Part shown: one piece after another, positions 35,253-48,900 of the stretch
How positions within the stretch are numbered: position 1 is the first letter of the stretch
How the letters are laid out: every line of letters begins with the position of its first letter
Source: Haliotis asinina
Taxonomy: Eukaryota > Mollusca > Gastropoda > Lepetellida > Haliotidae
NCBI RefSeq assembly: GCF_037392515.1
Contig: NC_090283.1
Location: 30,644,249 to 30,708,248, forward strand
Reading direction: 5' to 3'
Length of the DNA: 64,000 bases
Program-made: the position numbers and the translations under genes
The notes under the pieces: generated by a model
The model's input: the letters and a program-made list of their open reading frames with translations, nothing else
What the model was told of the DNA's origin: nothing
Database searches by the model: none

Positions 35253-35349
35253 TTTTCGTGTTGCAGCAATCAAAATATCTTTTCGGGCCTCTTTCAAAGT
35301 AGACAATATAGCTTCAGTTTTTTCGTGTGCTATTATTTGGACAATTCCA

Positions 35350-35724
35350 TTACAATGTGTACAGGTAACAGGCAGTAGGCAATATGTTCACGGAATCGTA
35401 AATGTTGTTTAAGGCGTCTGCGAACTGCCAGTCTGCGCAATGGGAGGACACCATGCAGGTTGTATATATTTCATTTTTGTAACCAGAGTTGTTTGCGGGG
35501 TCTATTTCACTTTCACACGAGAAAATTCGGATCGGCTGAAAAACTGGTGATTGTCCGAATAGGTTAATGAGACTTATGTTTCTGTATGCACACATGCAAT
35601 ACATGTGGTGGATCCAGAGGGAGTATCCCAGCACACCCGACTCCTTGTCCTGGACGTTTATTAAATGGCCATTGAAACTCCCTGGAAAACGGGTGAAAAT
35701 GAATTGCATGTACACCAAACCCAT
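35350..35724 (-). CDS. unrecognised 124-aa open frame
   Basis: Cysteine-containing frame (YTTCMVSSHCADWQFADALN) with no domain I recognise and no obvious partner exon. A plus-strand frame overlaps it. It may be chance. Confidence 0.15.
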   Translation of the reverse strand: MGLVYMQFIFTRFPGSFNGHLINVQDKESGVLGYSLWIHHMYCMCAYRNISLINLFGQSPVFQPIRIFSCESEIDPANNSGYKNEIYTTCMVSSHCADWQFADALNNIYDSVNILPTACYLYTL

Positions 35725-35894
35725 CCCCGTATCCCACTCACAAAACGTTGTATCCGGGCCTGCTATACGTTGTTTTGTGAGACTGACATACTGTCAGACA
35801 ATTTCCAGAATTAATTTAAATTGTTCTATTTACAACGTGCAATGTACGTTAATTGATCATTTGCATGTTGACCTGATGGTATATCCAAGTCTCG

Positions 35895-36164
35895 GACCCG
35901 TGAAAGTCCCGGGGTAGAATAGGCCTTCAGCAACCCATGCTTGCCATAAAAGGCGACTCAGCTTGTCGTAAGAGGCGACTAACGGGATCAGGTGGTCAGG
36001 CTCGCTGACTTGGTAGACGCGTGTCATCGGTTCCCAATTGCGCAGATCGATGCTCATGTTGTTGATCACTGGATTGTCTGGTCCAGACTCGATTATTTAC
36101 AGACCGCCGCCATATAGCTGGAATATTGCTGAGTGCGGCGTAAAACTAAACTCACTCACTCACT
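35895..36164 (+). mobile_element. SINE of the second family (non-tRNA-like 5' part), full length with target duplication
   Basis: Flanked by exact 10-base direct repeats 'ccaagtctcg' at 35885-35894 and 36165-36174. The body has 'ggcgactaacgggatcaggt', 'ctcgctgacttggtagacgc' and 'ttgttgatcactggattgtc'. The 3' part ('catatagctggaatattgct', 'cggcgtaaaactaaactcac' and the (tcac)n tail) is shared with the tRNA-derived family. A shared 3' end suggests both use the same LINE machinery. Confidence 0.92.
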
Positions 36165-36942
36165 CCAAGTCTCGCATAGCGTGAATTTGGTCGAATTAAC
36201 TTTTGGTGTCATGTACGTCGACTCGAGGCTCAATGCATTAAAGGAGGAAGATTGAGTGTTCAGTAAACAACGAATTGAAAACAGTGAAGCGTATGACGGC
36301 TGAATGTTCACTTGAGTAGGCCTTATTGCTGTAACAACACACATTGGTATAATCCTAGCCGAACAGTTCATATTCATAAACGTACAACGTCCATGACGTA
36401 ACTCAAACGTTGATAAGACTAGCAAATATTAGCTGGAGGTCAGACATGTCAGAGATTAAATCTCCATTGGCCGTGGCCGCTCGTAACGTGAGAAAATTTT
36501 CATTTTATGACCTCAGCCTGGTTCCCTGGGTATGTTACGACCCATTCATGTAGCCTCTTTGTGGTGTCGGTGATTTCATTTCCGGGAACTGCCGACAACT
36601 TTTGCTGCGTTTTGGCGCCACACTATTTTTGCTTACAACGTTTCTCATAACTAACTCAACAAATGACCAGTATAGTGAAGTGTGCGATCAGATTACATAA
36701 ATATTTACACGGCATAAGGACCGATAAATCGTATGACTTGCAAATGCAAGTTTCTCCTCACGCAAACTAATGTTCATGGATGTAATCTGAATCATATCGC
36801 GTAAACACAGCCTTGGTGACGTGTAGCAGCCATATTGGAATACTGCTGTTGACACGGGGTACTGACTCAGACGAAATCATTAGCACCTAGGAAAGGTCCT
36901 CTGACGTTTCAAAGGGTATACTGATCACCATTTTACCCCAGA

Positions 36943-39900
36943 ATGAGAGGCGTTACATACATATATTGCACTGTCGCTAGTTTGTTTTGGTTAAGCGAGG
37001 CATTCTATTTGCCGGGTCTTGCCCCTGTCACGTACTGTGAAGAATCTGGACCAGCAACTTGTAAGGTGAGTTGTACAGAAGTACATTGTAACAGTCGCAG
37101 AATTAGATTGACATTGGTGTTCGCGATGTCCATATTTCTTGTTTTATAATACTGTGCAAAGTTTGTTGGGATTTGCACACATTTTGTAATCTGATTTATT
37201 GAAGTATTCGACGTTCTCATGACACGAGCAAGTGCAAACAGGCTCAATATATGCCAAACTATGGCATTAACTCATTAGTCTGTTCCCATGGGGACATAGA
37301 TCTTACTAATTATTCTCTTCTCCAAGTTACTTCTATTGGGGCAAATTGAAACGGACCACTGAAATGACTTAATAAAAAGGTTATATTTCAGCCTGTGGAT
37401 TTGTGATATATGAGTTGACTAATGAACTGATTTAGAGGTAGAAATGCTGATATCTGTCCCTTCGATTTGTTTGAAAATATGTTCTTGAATGAGGTGAATA
37501 TGGTCAAGTGAAACGATTTGTGTGTCTAAACATCCTCCAAGGATACAGTTACAGCACTCATCAGTTTCTACTGACCGGGGACCCATTTCACAAAACTCTC
37601 GTAAGCCTAAGGTCTCGTAACTTTTCTTGTAGCACAATCTTACGATTTTTCTGGTAGGCTTACAATACCTTAAATTTACAATAAAAATTAAGGTAAGTAT
37701 TTGCTCTCGTAAATGGGCATTTTCTCGTAACTCAAGAACAAAATGGCATACTACCTTTTGTTAAAGGAGAAACTTAGCAAGAAAAGTGTTAAAAAACAGC
37801 GTGTTTTTCGGGATCGGACCTGTCTCCTGGACATCGTAAGTGACTACGATCTCTATGTTAACTACTGAGTTAGTCAGGAATAGGTTTTCTTAAAAAGGGA
37901 TAAAGACTTTGAGGTATATGATGAGCATAACCAAAAGTACACAGAATTAGGAGCAGGTGTCTACTCTGAGTAATTATAAACTTTGCATAAAATGGTTCAC
38001 AACTCCATGAAACTACAGTCTCTATTCACAAGATATGAACATGTGACACCTGCCTCACACCTCCATGGTCCTCATCCAGTGTAGAATTACATAGCATGCA
38101 ATTGTGTAGCAGTTAATTTCAATGTTTAATAGCCTTGTACAAAATGCAATACAAATTTTTAAATTGTCCAACTTCACCATGTATAGTGGAACTACACAAA
38201 AAATTTTGGGCATGAAACTATTTCTTGGAGAAAAATGGGTGTAAATTTTCAGTATTATCTCTTTTGGTGTCAGCCCATATTTCAGAACCATATACGGCAA
38301 ATGCAGTGATTGGGAAAGGCAAAGTTAAACAAATTTGGGGGAGCTAATATGACATTCATCACATGTTTCGAAAGAATTACACTTAACAAACAGTTGTCAT
38401 TATCAAATTGCTGCTATTTTACTTTATAGGTATGTACATATCGATTCAATATTAATGCCAGTGGTTATAATACCTACCAATACACATATTTAAGAATGTT
38501 TTACCAAAAGTTGTCAGTGTTTGGCCGCTTTGTATGTTGGTCAATTCAAAACTTTATTACAGGGTTAATGCTTAAAACTGAATCAAACTCCATTCTCCTT
38601 TTCTTCATTTCTAGCTTTTCTCTCTCAGTGATGTTCCGTTCCTCCATTGCCTGAGCTAATCTTCTCAAGAGTTCCAATTTTTCTTTTTTAATTTTAGCAT
38701 TATTCTGTAAGTCGTCATCATCAGATGGAGCAACAGCCACGGTAAATAAGAAATGCCTTAAACTTGCAACTAAAAATCAACAATTTTCAAATATATAACA
38801 TAAACTGGATTCAACTGATAGTTACATTTAAGTGACCAACCTGTGTGAGTTTTCTTTTTTGTTTGCTTGACCGATGGTTTTACTGCAGCATTGGGAGGTG
38901 TTATAACACTGTGCAAGGATGATATCATATCTGTTGACAAAATGTAATTATGATGGATTATTACATTGCAATATTCCAATAATAAGTCAACAGAGAGACA
39001 GAAAATATGCTTTGGGATTGTTAGCACATACATAATTGAAAATTGATATAGCTCGTAAGCAAGTAACATACATCCTCTTTAGTTTGATTTAGTGCAGGGT
39101 ATATCTAAGTGTACAAACCTTCGCATGAAGAATTTTCTACTGGGGTATCAGGGACACACTTGTTGCCCGTGTCCATGGAATCCTCAGTCCCAGGTGGGGA
39201 CTGCGTGGTCGTGCATGACTCTGTTGGACCTGCAATGACATTCATGACACTCATTACATGTGTTGACATATTATCAGTAAAAACTTCATACCATTAGTTA
39301 GAATTGGTGTCACTGATTTTATATGAAAATAACCGAAATGGTTTTATTGAGAGAAATTGTATTAAAGTTGTTCTTTTTTATGTGAGTCATTCTGTGCCTA
39401 TGTCAATGCAACTTCTTAATGGTTTGAAAGTATTTGGATTCCACCTTCAATCCCTTCTAACTGGCAAGTGGGTATGAGACTTGCTACCTATTTAAAAAAT
39501 TGTCATGCTTGAAACATAATATTTTCTTAATGGGGCTTACAGTGACCTAAGAATATATTTACTAATAATTCTACCATGACTGAAGAAAATACTGGATTCT
39601 GATTGGTTGTTCAGAAAAATCAGCTGCATGTTCGGTTCCAATTAAAATTTAGTCGCCATCAATTCAGTACAGCATGTCTCTGATTTTCAAACACAGGAGG
39701 TTTATCTCCTAATTTAATTCACACCATTAGGGTAGAGATCAGTGTTCACGAACAGTGTCTGACCCTCTGACAAATCTGGCAGATTCGCCCGTGGTCAGAT
39801 AGAAATCACCAACCCGCCAGCCCCAGTGTCTGACTGAATATTTCACAATGACTTTGTGTGAAGTTGTTATCTGCGGCATCTGACACTTGTTTGCTGTTTA

Positions 39901-42900
39901 GAAATCTTATGTTTTTTATCATATAATGTTAATAATTTCAATGCCAGTTATAAGTAATGTTAAATCTGAAATATTTGTTTAACTTAATTCTGTGGGTCCT
40001 GCGAATTTTCAATGGGTCAGACAGAATCTGAAACTCACATGACCCAATGTCCTGTTACTTTAAAACACCATCGTGAACACTGAGAGATTTAAAATTTTCA
40101 TCTTAGTCTTTCATAATTTCTGTCTATATAGAGAATCTGTGTAGCAAGTAACAGCAACGTTTCAGCAATATAGTGAATGCTTCTCATACCCTCTCTTCCA
40201 CTTCGGACAATGTTTGGGGGCAAGGACCACCACCAGTTTTCTTCATCTCCCTCCTCATCATTTCCTTTTTTTTAACTAATCATCTGTGAAGATTTCAATC
40301 TTGTGTAAATGATCATGATACATAAAAAAATAAAGTGAAATGATATCTCGTAGAAATTCATGATATTTTGATAATACCATTACGGCTTTATCAACATGAT
40401 CACCTCGCTATTAAAACATGTATGTGAGTGTATTGTAATTAAAATTTATTATAATTTATATTTTCTATGTGAATGCATATACTTTATACCATTTATGTTA
40501 GATTTTGTGAATTAACTGGTATCAAGGTTCTTGTACATTAAATACAAATTACTAGCATGCATTTATGTTACCAAAATATGTTACCAATTGTAATATGAAG
40601 CAAATGAAATTGTCCTCAAACATGGATCAAATTGTTACTGATGTTAAATTTCGGACTGTTGTCAAGCCCATGAAAATCAATTAAAATTTATAATAATTTT
40701 GCAGAAAATAGCACATATTTTGGTTCAGTCTTGAGGAAATCAATGTTTCCTCACCTGAAATCAGTCCATTTCTAGCGGACCTCGTCACAATCCCTCATAG
40801 CACTGGCATGTGCATTGATCCTATTTAAATACATGTTCATAGTACAATGACAGATGATATTCCTTTTACGATATTACTACTATTGTTTAGAAATTATGTT
40901 GAGCGTATGAAGGTATTTATAATACCGCGATAATTTAACACACAATATGCTGATACAGTAGCCATTTTGTATCTAAGGATGCCGTAACCTGTCACACCCA
41001 CTAATTTTGCTATAGCGAGGATGTGATTATGTTTTATGATGTTATGTTTAATAAGTTATTTGGATGACACTTGTTGCGAATAATAAATTATGTATTGTGT
41101 TATTCTAGTTGTGTTCTTCTGGTATTGTGGTTTAATCAAATAAGATGCAGTCGTAGTTGAATAGGAAAAAGTCTACGACCGTCATCACTTACTTTTCAGC
41201 GATCTTATACCACAGTCACTTTTTTCCTGCTGCTGTGATGATCCCTGAAAGTTTACCAAACAGAATTAGATTTTCTCGCCCTTCCCTTTGACTTCAAATC
41301 CTCCATTGTACGGCGTGTTGTCAGTCGTCTGTTTACACAAAGGGACGTAACTCACGATTCATGTTCTTTTCAGGTGTTGCAGAAGAGTTCGCATTATGAG
41401 GTCTAAATGTTGCCGTAACTTTTCTCGTAGCAACGAGAGTGCGAAGATACTTTTGTGATACGCCCTTAGCAGTGTATCGTAAGACATATCGTAGGAGTTA
41501 CGAGACCTTAGGCTTTACGAGGGTTTTGTGAAACGGACCTCAGGGCCCACTTGCACGAAACGGTCTTAGAGCTACAATCATTGTAAGTACTTAAGATCAC
41601 AATCTTAGGCTTCGGTTACAATCGCCATCCACCTGCACAAAGTGATTGTAGGCTAAGATCATTGTAAGTTACAATCAAAACTTACAATTGGTCGGAACCA
41701 ATTGTAAGAAGCTAAGATCATTGTAGTCAGTAGCAAAATGGCTTCCAAGTTGTTGTCAATTTCACGCAAATAATTAGCTTTATGTTTGGGGATTGCTTTC
41801 ATATTGTATAAAACTGCATGATTCGCCTCGACACTTCAGCGACACGGAGAATGCAACATCAATTTAACGTCAGAAATATTGTTATTTTGCGATAGTGAAC
41901 AACATTATCGAGTTGATATCATAGAGTACAATTCTCACCTGATTCAGTGTTGGGATAAAGTATGAACACCATACCTTTTTGATAAACAAGGAAAGGATAG
42001 TAACGAAAGCTGTCTGCATGCGATTAGCAGTGGCCATGAGCTTTTCAATAACTCAAGGGCAGCTAATTTTAGTTTTTACGCAAGGTGGGAGTGGTTTCCC
42101 TTTGCAGATTATGCTGTTGCCATGCCTTCTGCCATGCCCAAATACAATGCATGATCTGTTGTGACAGAACAGATATCCATATATTCCTTTTCGGTTAATG
42201 ATTTTGTCTTAGTTTATCATTGAAATAATATACAGTTGGATAACGTACAAAATTGTTTTTTTCTACTTGTAAAAATTTAATCTGATGAGAGACAAGAGTA
42301 TTAATCAATGCATTTTAAATATAATACAAGTATTTTTCAAACGGGGAAAAATACATTAGCTTGGGTATGTAAAATTTGCTTAAAACGGTGTTTTTTAACA
42401 AAGCAAAAAAATAAATTATCAAGAAACACTCCCACAGTCGTGTCACACTTTCATATCTTTACAAATCTAATGCTTGTGGGATATATATGGGATTTTACTC
42501 CAAATAACACCGATGACAAACTTTGTTCAACTGACCACCACTGACAAATCATGGTACATTTAGGTGTTATATCATAAGGAAATTTTATTTATGTGTTATC
42601 TTTTAATTTCATGATTATTAGGTCAACAACTCAAGACCCAATCTGTTAATGTGTTTGTATTTCAATATTTGCATAAAACATGATATATCTATGGTTGCAA
42701 TATCACATGTTTAGTTCATAAAAAAATTAGAATGTAGAAAAATTAGAGAATAGGTACGAGTAATTATACAATGTTACCTTCTACGTTATCGCTTCCTTCT
42801 TATTGTTTCCTTCAAAGATTTGTGGGTTGGGGTAGTTTGTTTTTTTTGTGTGTTTTTTTTTTTGTTGTTGTCATGAAAAATCTGCAAGGTTCGATTTAAG

Positions 42901-45900
42901 AAGGAATGTCATTTGTGTGCAGTAATCAGTTCCACATTGTATTTGCGCTGCATGCTATGTGCACTTGAAGACAACTGTAGACAGGAGTCGAGTTTAAGAA
43001 TTTCTACGTCCAACGTTGAAGAGTTTGATCTTAGTTAAGATCGCAATCTTAAATCCATACTCTCTTAAGGTCATCTTTGTGCAAGTGGATTAGGGCAATT
43101 GCATGGTGATTGTAAACTTGATTGTAGGGACCTAAGATTGATTGTAACTAAGATTGCTCTGTGCAAGCGGGCCCAGGGGATAAACAAAACACATGTTAAG
43201 ATCCCTGTTCCAACTTGGACAGTGATACTGTTTGCCAACCATTGTGCATTAAGCTCTGATATACTGATGTCGATAAGACTAATTCAGGGGTTGAAAAATA
43301 TTCTCAAAAGCCACTTGCAACAGGCAAGTGACTTCATGAAAGTTACTTGTCCTGACCAATTTTCCACTTTCCCTGATTTTGTGACACAATGCTTGATGTT
43401 AATGTTTACTGGATTATTTATCGAAGAGTGATAATATTGCACTATACTAGCTCTACTTTATTATTGTTGTGAAATTTAATAGCTTCATTATGAGCAGATT
43501 GAAATGAAATCCAATATTTGCAGTTTGAAACCCTAAGTGGAAATTATCTAGTAGACCACAGACATGTTAGATACCATTTTGTGATTGCCCAAAATGAAAA
43601 CTGATTTGTCTTGGGCATTGGGCGATGGGAATTTTTAACCCCTACTAAGAGTTCCGTCTGTTCCCCCCACCCCATCAAAAACCAAAATTACTAAGGGACA
43701 TCTATAAATCACCATAAATATACATTCAGTGCACTAGAACAGCATTACAAGAAGCTTTAATTACAATAGGTTGGTGATGCAGTGCTGTCCAGGGTATTGC
43801 TTAACTAAGTATGACACACAAATGCACTACAGTTTGCTTCTGATGATGATTTTATAATCCACATTCTTTTCCAGTCCAAGGTCCAAGTCTTTGTGAACCG
43901 CCTTAATTCTTTGGAAACAGTTGTGCCTTATGAGTACCAAAGGTAAGTGGTAGATGCTGTGTAACAGTGCATATAGTCATCTGTCATGCATCATGTATTC
44001 TTGCGTATCTGAGTATGGGCCAGTTAGGTTCATATGTGGCACTTTTGTACAGTTGCTACTGTGTGAGGAATGGATATTTGGCTTTTTCTTCAGTGACAGT
44101 AACCATTTTACAGTTCAGTGTGTGAACATGCTGTGTATAAGTTCTGCTGATGTTGGAAAGTTCACACTCATTGATCTTCTGTAGTCCTTTAAGATATGTT
44201 AACTTGTTCTGTGATGCACGAGTTGTCAATGGATCAGCCAACCAGAACATACATTATTTTTCTTATTAAAGTCTGAAAAGACAGGCTAAGACAGGCGTAA
44301 GTTGTTTTTCCAGACATTGGCTGATATTTTGTAGATATTCCCTATTATGCTTGTCAGTAAAACATTCTTTCTGCAACATTGTGCAGTTTCAGTGTGTCTT
44401 GTTTCAGTTTTGACTTCTGTACTGAGAACACACCATCATCTCCAGTTGAGAACTTGGGACAGGTGGTGTTTGGGGAGAGGATAAGCTCATCTCCTTACAA
44501 CGTAAGTTGACATTGCATTACTACACTGTAGTAATTAATCCTTAGTCTACACAATTAATTCTTAATGTGTACTATCTTGTCAACAGAACTGCCCTGTCGT
44601 GTGCAGTGCTCTAGAAAAATAAGGTCTCCTTCATAATGTACAGTGTCGTGTCTAACCTGTCTCGAGTTTATACAATAGTCTTGACAAAACATATAAGTTG
44701 ATAATCTGCAGTACCATCCAAGGATGGTGAAAAGCTAGATGATTTGAAATCTCATCAGTAGGAAATATAATTTGATTATCAATTTGAAGATTCTTATCAT
44801 GAATATACCTGTGAATATCCAGGATAGAACTGATCTTCAGTAACCATGCTTGTTATATGAGGCTAGCTAGCTAGCTTGGGTGATCAGGCTCGCAGATTGG
44901 ATTGACATGTCATATCCCATTTGTGTACAGTGATGTTTATGTTGTTCATCGGGGGGTTGTCTAGTCCAGACTGTGTAAATCCAGTTATGGTCCATGCAAG
45001 AAGCAAATGTACTGTAAGTCCCCATGGACTAAATTTATTCACTTCTCGAGAATATGTTGCAGAAACGTTTGTGTTGAAATAAAGTTTTGATTTACTCCTT
45101 TGGGTCTTGTATTCATGGGCTCCTCCTGAGTTATGTGCAGAACTGTGTTTTTTAGTAATCCAAGCCTAAGTATATCCCCACTCACTGGTCAAGTAATATA
45201 TTTGTTGATATCTGTCAGATGTTTTCATCAGTTTTGTTTTTTGTGAAGTACTAAGTTAATGATGATTGATTTCTGATCTACCAACAGAGCTCCATATAAG
45301 CTTTTGACTATGTGGGTGTGATCACCATACTTTTGAAACAAAGTGGGTATTTCCAATTTCATGTGGGTATCTATAGTTTTAGATAACCACCATCTTTATT
45401 AAATCTGAGTATTCATTTTAGTTAAGTATAACAGGTGCAACGTTGTTCTGTTTAATAATGGAATTAGACAAAATTAACCCATCAAATTGAACAATGCCAT
45501 ATTATGGCTAATACAGCTTTATCCACATGTGCTGTAAGAAATATTATGTACCTCACTCGAAAAATAGAGAGGCCCAGTATGCATCAACCTAGGATGATTG
45601 TAACTATTTTGTCAGACAAACAACTTGTTTTCTGCAAGTTGTAATCTGTTCAGTGCAAATGACGAAAGTGTGGCATCCGAGATCGAAAAACCTGTTCATT
45701 CACGACTGTCAAGTACCCCACCACCCTTAGGTTTTTTACGGGACGCTTTAATTACTCTGCATCGTGTTCGCACCGAATCGAGGTGGTTGCACGGTGATTG
45801 AATTAATTAGGGGGAAGCACTTCAGTTCGTACCGCGGAGCGCACCGTCACACGAACAAGAGACAATAGGCCGTCTCGCGTATACATCAGTCTCAGACTGA

Positions 45901-48900
45901 TAAAAGGTGATTATGCTTGTCGTAAGAGACAACTAACGGGATTGGATGGTCAGGCTCACTGACTTGGTTGACACATGTCATCCGTTCCCAATTGTGCAGG
46001 TCGATGTCCATGTTGTTGATCACTGGATTGTCTGGTCTTAACAGACCACCGCCATATAGCTGGAATATTGCTGAGTGCAGCGTAAAACTCACTCACTCAC
46101 TCACGCAACATGATTTTCATGTATTGGGTAAATACACAGTTATTTTGACATGGTGTAAAGATAAATATTATATTTAGTATTTTTTAATACACTGGCATTG
46201 ATTTTTCTTGTGTATTTCAACTTTTCTATAATGTAATTTATGCATATATGCAGCTTATCTGGAGCTCTGTACCAAACAAGCATTGACTAAGAATATGCAG
46301 TTCCTGATAGTACAGTTTCTCTTCATTCGAGGAATATGAAATGCATATTGGAAGTTTGAGTTTTAATGACATGTTTCTAATAATATAAATGATGTGTTTG
46401 CTACGAGGTAACGGGGATAAATAGCGTTCATTCCATCTTTCCGACCCAAAACTTTGTCCGGAGTATATCTGTTAAAGTATACATGCTAGGGTCACCAAAT
46501 TTCACACACGTTAATCATTACCCATAGATTTGGCTTTTACTATTTTAATTTTGTTTTAGAATTTGCTTTGTTGTTGTTTCCATGGAAACATGAAATGGTG
46601 CAAAATGTGTTTGATGGTTTTGTCTGGAGTGTATCTATTAAAATTTACATGGTAGGTCCACCAAGTTTCACACACATGTTAATCATGACTGACCTTTTAC
46701 TATTTTGAATTATTCTCAGAATTTGTTTTGTTGTTCATTCCATGGAAACATGACTTGGTGCGAAATGTGTTTGATGGTTACCTGGCCACAGCATTTCACT
46801 GAAACTCTATATGCTAGGTTTACCAAACTGACCCACAGATATGCCATGTGCTATTTATTTGCAAATTGTGATTATTCAAAGTGTGATGTTAACTTTTCAC
46901 TTTTCATGGTCTTTCTTCATGTCGTATGTACCAATATGCGGTTTGTTCTCTGGATATAGAGTATTTCCTTCATGTTATCACCATGTGATTTATTACAATA
47001 TTGCTGAGTGTGGCCTAAAACTAAACTCACTCACTTTTCCTCTCTCCCTTCCTTCCTCTCTCTTCATCTCTCTCTCTTCTGTCTCTCACTCTTCGGAGTC
47101 TTCCTTCCCCTCCCCCACAACGATTTTGCGGGGATATTGCAAAAAGTGGTATCAAACTAAAAGCTTTCATTCAGTAACTCGTATGCACAGTATGGCCATG
47201 CTAGTATTGCTACCTACATAAATTCTCATGATGTTTGTTTCAGTTTACATTTAAGAAGAATGAGACATGTCGTCATGTGTGTAGCAGGGGGTACACGAAG
47301 AATGATCAAGCATCAGTGAAGAAGCTTAACTTCCTGCGCCGTGGTATAGCCCTCAACTACATGCATCACTGGATTGTAGACAACATGCCCATCACCTGGT
47401 GCTACATTGTAGAGAACAATAAGCGCTACTGTTCCACTGGATTCCCAATTGGCTGCTTTGTCACCTCCCAGGGACGACAGAAGGATGCATGTGTCATGAA
47501 GGTATTGGGATGCATTGCTTGTTATTTCTTTAAACAGAATATCTTGCACTTCATTGAAGTGTTAAGACCTACATTTTCAAACTTCAGTTCAAATGGAAAT
47601 TTATATTGCCTGGTAAGCAAAATGTGTACGAGAACCATGAATCCATGAAGATCCGAGGTAGTGAAGGTTTTCAGCAAAGTTCACAAAAGGTGACTAAAAA
47701 GAAAAGAAGCAACTCACAGGATAGGGTGGTCAGGTTCGCTGACTTGGTTGCCACATGTCATCGGTTCTCAGTTTTGCAAATCAATGCTCATGCTGTTGAT
47801 CACTGGATTGTCTGGTCCATCTAACATTATCTACCACAGCCATGTTAATGAAATATTGCTGAATATAGCTTAAAACTAAACTAACTCACTGAGAGCCATG
47901 ATGGCAGATTTCAATTTTAATTCAGGTAACAACCTACTTGAAACATATTACACTTTTTTTCCTTGTTCTGACTCATGCTTAAGTGCTTTCGCCATGAGTC
48001 AGGGTAAGTATAAAATATCAATTTTATTCAGAAAATTACATATTTTCCTTATCCTGACTCATGGCGAAAGCAATTAAGCATGAGTCAGGATAAGTATGAA
48101 ATATCAATTTTATTCAGAATGAAGATTTTTATGGATATCAACTTCATCAGGTGAAGGAGTAAGCATTAACTCATAATAAAGAAGTTTATATCCATAAAAA
48201 TCTTAAGTCTTATGTATTTCACTTCTAAATGCCCTTCAAAGACAATTGTAGTCAGAAAATTACATTTTTTTAGGAATTTTGAAAAACACTATTTTAACAT
48301 TGTTGACATTTATGTTTTATTCTTCCATTTTGTATCACTTTGCAGCACTCTTGATTTTAAATGTAATACAAAGTAGGTCATGTGTTAGATTTCAAATTTT
48401 GTTATTAATCAAGTGTGTCTTTATATTTCCAGGCTGATTTCAAGGAGGCCAACACATACTATGTGTTTAACCATGTTGACATCACCATCGAGTACCATTC
48501 TGGCACAAATGAAGAATGGGGTGTTGATCTTGGTGACAAGGGTGGACGCATTGTCAGGGCCAAGCTGGAACCCAGAAGGTATGTTTTGCCTCACAACGTT
48601 GGGCAACAAGTGTAATGGGCATCTTGGTGAATAATTGTCCAGAGGTGAAGACTAAAAGTGATCATGTATTCCAGAGACAATTTTGTAGCTGATTGGCTTT
48701 TGGCAAGTTGTGTGGTAAGGCAGACAATCTGCATATTTCTGTCAAAAGTCAAAATCATCCCTCCCACCCAAACTCCCCTTTCAGAAACCCCTGTTCATTG
48801 ACACAATATTAAGATTTCTGTTAAATGATTTTCCTGTTGCCATCACTGGTATTGTGGTATTAATAGAATTCTTGTACTGTAAATCATGCAATTACTGTGA

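Larger units (their letters stand above)
37571..41543 (-). mobile_element. Harbinger-like element A (~4.0 kb) with Myb/SANT gene remnant
   Basis: Long inverted ends: left 'tttcacaaaactctcgtaag' plus 'cctaaggtctcgtaact', and right (reverse-complemented) 'tttcacaaaaccctcgtaaa' plus 'gcctaaggtctcgtaact'. It lies wholly in the first intron of TM9SF2. It carries exon-like blocks of a Myb/SANT-like gene on the minus strand but no DDE nuclease frame, so it is non-autonomous. Harbinger elements normally encode both proteins. A hAT-like MITE is nested at 39740-40082. Confidence 0.75.

Noticed and set aside
47606-47824. 72-aa plus-strand ORF after the 47501 donor
   Set aside because: It reads through intron sequence and a SINE; the true TM9SF2 junction is 47501 to 48433.
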